Shown here piece after piece: positions 55,341 through 64,000 of a stretch of 64,000 nt of DNA; the first letter of the stretch is position 1; each line of letters opens with the position of its first letter. Below the pieces are notes generated by a model. The model was not told the DNA's origin and did no database searches. It saw only the letters and a program-made list of their open reading frames with translations. The DNA comes from Pezicula radicicola (taxonomy: Eukaryota > Ascomycota > Leotiomycetes > Helotiales > Dermateaceae): positions 752,793 through 816,792 of the forward strand of contig PDUO01000003.1 in the NCBI GenBank assembly GCA_003008705.1, read 5' to 3'. Made by a program: the position numbers and the translations under genes.

Positions 55341-57875
55341 TCAGCGGCCATTTCTCTTCGGAGGTTCAACACCCAACAAATGCTTGACAAAGAAGTCGCG
55401 CTGCCTCCGGATTGTATATTGATTACTAGATCCCACACCATGTTCAGCACCGGGAACGAAAAGAAGATCGTAGTCTTTCTCTGCCTCGTTCAAAGCATTC
55501 ACAACCTGCATTGTCGATGCCGGATCGACATTCGTATCCAACTCACCAACGATCAGCATGAGAGCACCGGTCAACTTGTGAGCATGCACAACGTTGGAAG
55601 AGTCTTCGTAGGATTGGTCGACTGGCCAACCCATCCACTGTTCATTCCACCATATCTTATCCATTCGATTGTCATGGCATCCGCAATCTGCAACGGCAGC
55701 TTTGTAGAAGTCGCCATACCAGAGTAATGCACTCATTGCACTCTGTCCACCCGCCGAACCGCCGTAGATTCCGACTCTACTTAGATCCATCCACGGCCTT
55801 GACTGTGAAGCAGCTTTCATCCATGCAATCCGATCTGGTAGCCCAGCGTCTTTGAGATTCTTAAAGCATATATCATGAAATTCCTTTGTTCGCCAATTCG
55901 TACCCATACCATCGATCTGAACAACCACGAAACCTAACTCGGCGAGCTCATGTTGCTTTACCAATGTCGAAAACTTCTTTGGTACGAAGAAATCATGTGG
56001 TCCCGCATAAATTTGCTCAATAACTGGATACTTCTTACTTGCGTCAAAGTTCGAAGGTCGGATGATAATACCATATATCATCGTTTCACCATCTCTTCCT
56101 GGTGCTGCGAAACGTTCTGCAGCTGTCCATCCTACCTCCAACAGCTTCTCGAGACTACCCTCTTCAAGCACCGTAATTTGGTTTCCAGTCTCCCCATTTC
56201 TCAACACTGTTTGAGGAGCTAGGTCCACTCTAGACCATGTATCAATAAGGTATTTCCGATCAGGGGTCCACTTCCAAGTATGTGTCCCATCACCTTCCGT
56301 CAACACTGTAAGATCCGAACCGTCAAAGTTGACTCTTATAAGATGTGCATAGTACGGGTCTTGGTCCTTCACTATCCCGAACGCTTCTAACCAAATTTGT
56401 CTGTTCTCCTCGTCGACCTTGTCTACGGAGTGCATAACCCATTCACCTTTCGTGATCTGGTTCTTTATGCTTCCTGTTGTCAAGTCAAAAAGATAAAGAT
56501 GGATCCTCCCATCTCGTTCGCTAGCCCAAATTATCTCGTTAGAATCCTTGATTTCATGGGAATATCCCTTCTGCGAGTAATCGACAAATGTGTTGCTAGT
56601 ATCCTCAAGTATAATTCGGGTACGTCCTTGTATATCCATGCCAACGAGGCGAAGGAGCTGATGGCCTCTCTGGTTATACAAGAACCGATACTCTCTGCTA
56701 TCAGTGTTCCATTCCATGTCGGTAATGTCAAATGGATTCTGGAACAGCGAGTCATCAGTTGTCACTTCCTTCTTTTCCGACAAGTCGAACATCTTCGGCC
56801 TATCAATCCGCACTTTGTCTCCAGGCTTCAAATACTGGAATTTTTTCAAGCGGGGTTGAACCTGATCCTTTGGACTTGACTCTACTTGGTATACCATATG
56901 CTCTTGCTCCGGTGTATACTGATAAACCACTGCGAAGCTGCCATCGGGTGATTCATAGATCTTGGCTTCATCAAAAGGATTCTCCTTTGTACCACTTTTG
57001 GAGAGCTGAAATTCTTGATCATCATTATCGCGGACCCAGGCATTGTAGTCTTTCACAAAAACTCTTGCATGTTTCTCCGGCTTCACGCAGTCTTTCTCGG
57101 CAGGCTTTTCAATTGCTTCTGTAGCAGACCTCATTCCGTCCTCGATGACAGCAATTGACTCATTGTCTTGAGCAATGAAACTCGCAATTGATTCATCCGT
57201 TTTTGTATTCGTTACCCGCCAAACATGCCCAATATACGTTGGTCTTCTGTTAGATTTCCCTTCTTCGACCGTCACATAATGCTTCGCATTGTTATCCCAG
57301 TCGATCCAGAAAAGAGAAATAGGTCCTTTTGTTCGGTTAACGAACGTGATGGAGGTACTATTTGATGGAGTTTTGTCTGATGCCTTCTCCTTGCGCAAAG
57401 GTTTCAGTGCTTCCTCATTGATATCTCCTTCATACTCAGTCAAGGTGCCATTGTTACGAAATTGCCATTTCTTCTCTCCTGTACGAAAGTTGACAACCTG
57501 TCCATCAGTACTAGGATCTATCCAATCAAACGGTAGTGCATTTGCATGTGCTTTGATGCCTTCGTCATTCAGCACTTTTGCCAGAACTTCGTGGTCGAAA
57601 GCATGTCGACGGACACCCTGCTCTGCGTCAACGAATATGAAAGCGAATTTTCCAGGCGCCGTAGCTTGTCGATACCAGAAGGTACTGCTGCCAGCTATCC
57701 AATGGGGAGAAACGGTTGTCTCCGTGTAGGCTTGCTTCACCCGCTTTGCAAAATTAGACGACCGCTGATAATTCGCTTCCATCGTTGAAGACATGGTATG
57801 AGCATAAAAGTTTGGAGGAAAACAAAGGTCTCGCAGATGTAGTCGTAGTGTATGTGGCGTTTGGATAAGCTGCAT
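55341..57875 (-). CDS. S9 family dipeptidyl peptidase / prolyl oligopeptidase-like
   Basis: A single exon of 844 aa from ATG 57875; an ATG at 57794 (MSSTMEANYQRSS) would give 817 aa and fits the family start better. The N-terminal half is a DPP IV-type beta-propeller (SPHWIAGSSTFWYRQ, FAFIFVDAEQG, repeated YLFDLTTG-type blades). The C-terminal half is an alpha/beta hydrolase with nucleophile Ser in GIYGGSAGGQSA (about 707), Asp in VGELDTNVDP (about 780) and His in GAEHG (about 812). No signal peptide or anchor is obvious with the later start, so it may be cytosolic. X-Pro/X-Ala dipeptidase activity is usual for the family. The neighbouring RiPP precursor has EA and xP dipeptides after KR, so a trimming role is conceivable but unproven. 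Confidence 0.87.
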   Translation of the reverse strand: MQLIQTPHTLRLHLRDLCFPPNFYAHTMSSTMEANYQRSSNFAKRVKQAYTETTVSPHWIAGSSTFWYRQATAPGKFAFIFVDAEQGVRRHAFDHEVLAKVLNDEGIKAHANALPFDWIDPSTDGQVVNFRTGEKKWQFRNNGTLTEYEGDINEEALKPLRKEKASDKTPSNSTSITFVNRTKGPISLFWIDWDNNAKHYVTVEEGKSNRRPTYIGHVWRVTNTKTDESIASFIAQDNESIAVIEDGMRSATEAIEKPAEKDCVKPEKHARVFVKDYNAWVRDNDDQEFQLSKSGTKENPFDEAKIYESPDGSFAVVYQYTPEQEHMVYQVESSPKDQVQPRLKKFQYLKPGDKVRIDRPKMFDLSEKKEVTTDDSLFQNPFDITDMEWNTDSREYRFLYNQRGHQLLRLVGMDIQGRTRIILEDTSNTFVDYSQKGYSHEIKDSNEIIWASERDGRIHLYLFDLTTGSIKNQITKGEWVMHSVDKVDEENRQIWLEAFGIVKDQDPYYAHLIRVNFDGSDLTVLTEGDGTHTWKWTPDRKYLIDTWSRVDLAPQTVLRNGETGNQITVLEEGSLEKLLEVGWTAAERFAAPGRDGETMIYGIIIRPSNFDASKKYPVIEQIYAGPHDFFVPKKFSTLVKQHELAELGFVVVQIDGMGTNWRTKEFHDICFKNLKDAGLPDRIAWMKAASQSRPWMDLSRVGIYGGSAGGQSAMSALLWYGDFYKAAVADCGCHDNRMDKIWWNEQWMGWPVDQSYEDSSNVVHAHKLTGALMLIVGELDTNVDPASTMQVVNALNEAEKDYDLLFVPGAEHGVGSSNQYTIRRQRDFFVKHLLGVEPPKRNGR

Positions 57876-58398
57876 TAGGGAATTGGCGGGGAAATAGGCT
57901 GCAGGACACCCCCAATAATCCTACGTGGCTCGAATTAGTTCTATCTAAGGTACCTACAGTACGTAAGTACTTTAACGAGAAACGGTAAATCTAGACCGTA
58001 GAATAGCTGCATATATCCTGCTAAAAAGAAAGGAGAGGATAACGATCACGAAATAGGGAAATGGAGAGGCGAAGTAAGAAAGTCGCGATAATGACGCTCA
58101 AGGCAGTATTTCTACCCTGTGTTTATCCCATTTCTATCTCTATTTACGGAGTAGTATATCGTCAATAATGAAGTTCTAACCCCACCCTTTACTAGCGCTA
58201 GAATGCGCCACGGAAGATAAGCCGATGGACGAATAGGGAAGGACGTTCGCAGGAGAAACATATCATTGCGAACTAAGTAATGGTCCTTGGCATACCCATA
58301 ACAGCATAGGGCGTCTGCTTTCTCTTTCTTGTTCTTCTGAAGATCTCTAGTCACTCGCCAAAAGGCTGTCGCAGCGTCGCCTTCGAGACGCTGCAATC
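57876..58398. other. Intergenic between divergent genes
   Basis: Shared upstream region of the peptidase and the amidase. Nothing else seen. Confidence 0.5.
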
Positions 58399-60520
58399 AT
58401 GATCTTCTCATTCTGTCGGCTCAGTTGCCTTCTCGTATCTATCATCTCACTTTCTCTTTGCACGGCAGCTCCTTTCGTAAGCAATGCGTACAAGCACCTC
58501 GAGACAACTTCTTCCGGTGATACTATCTTCAGCCTGGGAAGCGTCAACTATCTGGCAAATACGCGCTATCCAACCTTTGTGGTTGGAAGAGACTACACTG
58601 CGGAAGGAATTGAGGCTAGTCAGAGCTTGATACCATCTACGGTCATCCTTGCGAAGACAGATCGAATAACCTCTTCTTATCTGAACGAAACCGTCACCAG
58701 CTATATCGAAGGCGACGATGTTTACAATGAGAATTTCCTGGTCGGACTATACATTATTCCCGCACCTGGCTTTGATCCCGTCCTAGACTCTTCAGCACTA
58801 GACTTCTTTGTGCAGGCAAATGTTAGTAAACTAGTTCTGGACAAATCATTGTGGAGATTTAGCAGCGAAATATCGAGAGACATCGATGTCACTTTTGTTG
58901 AGCCAGAAGATCACCGAGCGCTTACTCCAGGTCCTTATGCTGTCTCCTTCACAACCCAGAGTTTGGCTTTCTTGTCAGTATACCGACTCTACCCCGATAC
59001 ATACAGGACATTTCTCTTCGGTGTTTATGATTCGAATGATGGAGCTGGCACTCACACCGCTTTGGGTACCTTCTTACCTGAGACTTGGGAACCTATGATT
59101 CCTGTACCTTCACGGATCTATTACTGGGAAGATGAACGACCTTTGGCTGGCGAAAGAGTTGCGGTCAAGGATTTATTTGATGTCAAAGGTGTTCAAACCT
59201 CAGCAGGCAGTCTAGCTTGGGCTAAAATTACTCCAATAGCTAACGACACTGCTCCTTCGATACAACGAATTCTTGACCTTGGTGGCGTGTTGGTCGGCAA
59301 ATATAAACTCGCACAGTTTGCTTCTGGTGCTAATCCGTGGGAGTGGCAAGACACGCACTATCCCTGGAACCCGCGCGGTGACGGCTACTTGACCTGCTCT
59401 GCTTCATCCTCTGGAGGAGGATGTGCGGTTGCTGCATATGATTGGCTCGACTTTGCCATTGGAAGCGATACTGGTTCTTCTATGAGAAGACCAGCAGCTG
59501 TTTCAGGAACTTATGGAAATAGACCCTCACAAGGACTGATGAATCTGGAACGGGTAGTAGCTTTGGGCGATGCTACTGATACAGCTGGTGTGTTCTGCAG
59601 AGACCCTCGTAAATGGGTTAAATTTGCAAAGGCTTGGTATACTCCGGAGCTGCATCAAACTCCAAACATCACAGGACTTCCAGCTCTTGATGTACCCGAC
59701 AACACGCTTTGGCCGAAACGAATCTTGTATCCTATTGAATACCTCCCGCTTGCTAATCCTGCGGCCGAAGAGCTTCTACAAGAATTTATGGGCAAGATGA
59801 GTCAAATATTTGACATGAAAATAGAAAGGTTCAATTTTAGCGCCTTTTTCGAGGCCGGGAATGATTATGACGACTTAGTTAATGCTAGGAATATCATAAA
59901 CACCTATCATCAATGGAGAGTCGTAGCCAAACCGCTTATCACAGCGTGGGCAAAGTTGTTTGATGGACGCTTTCCTCCTGTGGATATGCCATGGAGAAAC
60001 GATTGGAAAAATTATGATGAAGACGCAATAGATGAAGAAGCGCACAGATCCGCACTTTCTAAGAGAGCAGAATCAGTGGCATGGTCTGAGAAACATTACT
60101 TGTACTCGACGAACGAGTCTTGTTCCGAAAGCATCATGATTGCGGATGTTGGCACTGGAGGCCTACCGTCATTTCGAGAACGGGATCTCATGATCAACAA
60201 TACTGCGGCTACACTTCTAGCTGTCATAAACCCAGGAGCAATAATGAACGAGGTTTCCATTTGTCCAGCTCTTGCTTGGTACGTCTGGTTTAGACTTCAT
60301 TCCACGCTACTCTCACTAACTTGTTTTTAGCGCCGACTATACGGTTCCGATCGGGCAAGTCCCATACTACTCAAACGTTACGTTCCATACAGAGTATTTG
60401 CCAGTTACGGTGAACTTGATGGTGAAGCGTGGATGTGATTTTATGTTGTTTAATATGGTTGACAAGCTGGCGGAAGAGGGTGTTTTGAAGACGGTAAAAA
60501 CCGGAAGAACTGCTTTCTAA
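58399..60520 (+). CDS. Secreted amidase-signature family protein
   Basis: Exons 58399-60278 and 60331-60520 (intron 52 nt) give 689 aa. Signal peptide at the start ([15 protein letters not shown]). An N-terminal domain of about 220 residues without catalytic motifs is followed by the amidase-signature domain: catalytic Lys in [10 protein letters not shown] (about K257), the cis-Ser region [14 protein letters not shown] (about 337), and the nucleophile Ser in [19 protein letters not shown] (about S361). The triad is complete. It hydrolyses an amide outside the cell or in the secretory pathway; the substrate is unknown. The N-terminal extension resembles the one found in fungal Arp1-type or scytalone-dehydratase-associated amidases (tentative). 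Confidence 0.88.
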
Positions 60521-63500
60521 GAGGAAGTGAGCGATAGTAAGACAACACTCAATCATCTAAAAGCTACACTAAACGAGGAGCGCCCAAGGAGGTAGTCCGT
60601 TGTCACCGCTGGACTTATAGTAATTGCTGAGCGAAGAACCAATGTAGTTTATTGGAGAATTAGAGAGATATTAGAAAGATCTCAATAGACAAAACGATGT
60701 TTCACAGGTGTATTACACCGCGACCAATATTCTCTAAATGGATTCCAAAAGAATTTCTCTTTATTTTGTATTACTTCACAATTCTAAGGTCAAAACCTAA
60801 GTCTGCTATATGACTATTGAATGCTATTAACAGACCAGTTGTTCCTGAGCCTCAAGGCATTTGATCCTCGGGTCTACCACGGGGATGTAAGATATGTAAA
60901 TTTTGAGTTCATATGTTGCTGGCTAGCGAAATGCCAAAATAAAACTTCACTAAGCCGGCCGCTGCCGTCGGCCAGGGCCAGGGCCTTGGGAAATCATGGT
61001 CCATTCTTAAGATCGAGAGTCAGCGTCAACTTTATTCTTTTATGACGGAACTGGAATAACTAACTCGTCTCCAGTTGAGGATCCACAAAATGGGCATTCC
61101 CCAATTTGCACTCGAGGAAATCTAACTTCCAGCGGCAATCCAGGTTAAATCTCAACAACCTAACGCTGCATCAATCTCGAAAAGAGATTCATTTCATTCC
61201 AAATAGGATAGACGGGTAACTGTGTGGACATTCGAGGGTTTGGGGACTATACCTCCGTACAGATACCAGGGATGTTGTGGTAGGATTTTTCTTCTCTAAG
61301 TCTTAAATATGGAATGACAACATCTTGAACAATAGCAACAGTTTCTTTTCATATATAACTACTTTTGAACCTCTAGATACATCTAATTTAGTTTCTAAAT
61401 TCTTAGTCAACTTGAATCATATAATTGCTTGATAAATTACAAACATAAGACTCTGATCAAGGGTTTCTAAGGTTTGTAAAATGGGGGATACAACACCGTA
61501 GGGACTGGACTACTTGCGATACTTATTATATTAGCTTAACTTGTCTAGACAACTTGGTCTATATGTTAAGGGGGTTAAAAGGTTCGGTTTGTAAGGACCA
61601 TTTGGGGAGATAGATGAAAATACCACCAAACTGTACTCAAAGACAGTCGTATCAGCCCTAAAGGTTATACCGGCACACCTGTCACCAGAAAGAGAGCACA
61701 CGAGTCCAATAAGTTAAATGCGACCACATATATCAAGCCCTTTATCGAGGTAATTGCTCGCGTCGAGTACCCACACTGAGGGACATGCAGTACATATACC
61801 AGCCAATTGTAAGAGCGACCATATGGGAAGAGTGTTCATACCTGGAGTCTTTTTTTCCTCGCATACGGAGTGACAATTGTCTTTTGAATGACAACATATA
61901 TTTCTAAAAAGCATTAACAATTGCTTCTCGTGCGTAATCCCCTCTTTTCCTTGTGTGCTGTATATTGAGAAGCCTAGATTTCAACTTCTCTTAAAGTTCT
62001 AGTATTTTAAGTCTCCAAGAAAACACACTCCACTTGAAATCTTCTCGCTAGATCAAAGAAGTATTCTCAGCTCAGCAATAGTCTTACAGCTGGAATCAAA
62101 GTACAGATATCTTTTTCACTATTCCTCTATCTAACTTAGAAATCCTGTTCTGGAAAGAATTTGTACTGTTAACTTGATGCATGCGAGATTGTTTTCGTGG
62201 CCCCAAGTTCTAGTAGTAGTGGTGGTTGTGGTAGCCTTGATGCTAGAGGCTTGGATGCTATTAATGGGTATGGTTGCTTGAATTAAACTCGAGTTACTAG
62301 ATTTTATAGGCATATTACGGCCTTTTTTGTAAACCGAAAGTACGAGTTTGATCGAGCTTTTTTTCAGGCTGAATTATGCGTCTCTGAGCTGTTATTATGA
62401 ATGTGCTCAACTTCATAAATCGCCAAAGATAGACAGAAACCAAGAACCAAAAGCTGCTCTTCCACAAAAACCCCCGCAAGGGACAGCACGGGGACAGCAC
62501 CTCTAGTGACCGAGCCTTAACACACGCCTCTTCCTACAATATTTCTCGCTTACGACTTGTGCAATTAAGAACAAAAGTCGCAATGTTTTACGTTAACTTC
62601 TTCATACATGCAACACGATTAGGGTTATATTTTTTTTTTTAAAAAAAATATTATTTTATTTTTATTTTTGATTATTATACGGCTAGAATTAGCATAATTT
62701 GTTGCTTTCTATGCGCATGTTAGAAGTCAGTCACCAGAGGTGCTATTAGCGAAAAGGAAAAAAAGGCTGTCTCTTCCATGCGCATTAATCCCGATACTTC
62801 CCTCGTAACTAACTTTCTTCATACGGAGGTTCCGGTCAAAAGTCGTACAAATATAGGCTATGAAGCCTGTAGCAGCCTATAGCTATAGCGTCCTCTTATA
62901 GGTCTATGGCTATACTTCTTATAGGGCCTTTTTAGGCACTTAGACGCTAAAGGTGGGATATTATAGGGCCTTTAAGCGAAACTCTACCCCATAGAGGGCA
63001 GGGGGCAGCTAGTAGGGCAACTATAGTGCTTAATCACTAAGAGGACAGGCTCTATAGGCTATTTAAGCGGTAATCTATAGGCTCTAATACGCTATAACCC
63101 CTAAGCTACAGGCCTATGGCCTGCATTCACATGACTTTTGACCGGAGCCTCCGTACCCTCTCTCAAATCACTAAAATCATGCAATAATACTCCAGCATAA
63201 GAGCTTAACTCCTTATTCATTCATGTCAATCATGTGTACACTTTCCTGTTTTTTTGCTCGCCAAGCAAGACACCACACGTTTGACTCGACCAATGCTGAT
63301 ACACATACTTCGAATCGCGCATCAGATCTCTTCCCAGGAGAGTATGATGTACCCGAAAAATTAGCCACAACCGGCGGTAACGCAACGGCCACTTGAGATT
63401 TACTTTTGTGATCTGTGAGGCCCTGGTCTAAGTACCTAGTTCCGAGATACCCGCTAGTGATGGAACGTGTGCGTATCCACTAATGATCATTATCGTCCCA

Positions 63501-64000
63501 TATCTCTTGAGCAGAAAAGGTTATCGAGATCGTTGAATTACTGTATTAGGAGACCTTTGAAGTGATGGAGACTTTGGGTTATCGGTCCTATTTTCGGTCC
63601 GCCGGAGGAGTTGTCCTGGAGATCTGATGGGAGTTTGAAGGGTTTTAGAAGTGAGTGAGGCACTGAGTAGTGATGGGTAGGAGATGAGAGAAAAAGAAAG
63701 GGTTAGAAGTGAGTTTTTATTGTTCATTTTTCTTTTTATTCAAAGGTTATTAATGTTCAATATTAAATATTCTAAGAAAGGAATTGTCTTGGTATCATGC
63801 CGGTATCACACTATCTACAATGCTAATCCCTATTCTTGATTTTTTTTATACAGTACTCCTCACCTCCCTCCCCTGCCACATATTCGCACTTCGCAGCAAA
63901 AAAAGTACTCCATGACCCCATCCGTTTCCCATACTCCACTGCTTTCCTATCCATTCTCATGCTTTGTTTGTGTTTTTGTTGTTATTTTTTCTTGGTGTCA
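60521..64000. other. Gene-poor right end
   Basis: No gene I can support in 3.5 kb. It is AT-rich, with a T/A homopolymer tract at about 62629-62680 and the MITE at 62822-63155. A 68-codon ATG frame on the minus strand (63727-63521) has no motif. It could be the start of a gene beyond the edge, but there is no evidence. Confidence 0.5.
62822..63155. mobile_element. 334-bp MITE, TA target site
   Basis: Left end TACGGAGGTTCCGGTCAAAA then GTCGT; the right end is its reverse complement with two mismatches in about 25. TA is present at both outer edges, as expected of Tc1/mariner-type insertion. The inside is noncoding and rich in CTATAGGC and GCCTATAG words. Confidence 0.8.

Noticed and set aside
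63521..63727. 68-codon ATG frame as a gene start
   Set aside because: Ser/Leu-rich low-complexity sequence without motif or splice continuation.

Overview
The window is nuclear DNA of a filamentous ascomycete (Pezizomycotina). Genes have many short introns (about 49-160 nt) with GTANGT donors, CTAAC/CTAAT branch sites and YAG acceptors. The content is typically fungal: a Zn2Cys6 regulator, UstYa-family proteins, Dal5-type MFS carriers, a GH10 xylanase with a CBM1, and P450s. A leotiomycete is plausible but not shown. Exon structures were read by eye from frame, splice signals and family motifs.

Left part (1-17.4 kb) is a graveyard of decayed genes among a few intact ones. A catalase, a histidine acid phosphatase and an unidentified frame each carry in-frame stops explained by C-to-T change. 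A sugar transporter survives only as its 3' end beside an inverted-repeat element. A CYP504-like P450 has a one-base deletion. Intact here are a glycosyltransferase, a small NTF2/SnoaL-like protein, a Dal5-type carrier and an unknown 294-aa protein.

15.4-26.9 kb groups two CYP504-like (phenylacetate hydroxylase-like) P450s around an SDR, a Dal5-type carrier and an M19 dipeptidase. It may be a small catabolic cluster that has lost one P450. Arrays of a degenerate 18-bp repeat lie in opposite orientation on either side of the dipeptidase gene, and related repeats recur across the window.

28.6-36 kb is mostly housekeeping: AP-2 alpha adaptin, an NDUFAF5-like methyltransferase and a secreted acid phosphatase.

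36.9-50.8 kb is the most interesting part: an apparent dikaritin-type RiPP locus. A secreted 85-aa precursor has a signal peptide and three Tyr-rich repeats, two of which end in Lys-Arg. It lies between two UstYa-family (DUF3328) oxidase genes. Also present are a multi-exon P450, a Zn2Cys6/fungal_trans regulator and, further left, an acyltransferase-3 gene. No genes that can be recognised as unrelated interrupt the P450-to-regulator stretch.

51.4-60.5 kb holds a GH10-CBM1 xylanase, a Ser/Thr-rich one-pass membrane protein, a tRNA-Thr-like relic, an S9 dipeptidyl peptidase and a secreted amidase-signature protein. 60.5-64 kb has no gene I can support, but contains a clean 334-bp MITE with 24-bp inverted ends and a TA target site. 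At least six inverted-repeat elements are spread over the window.
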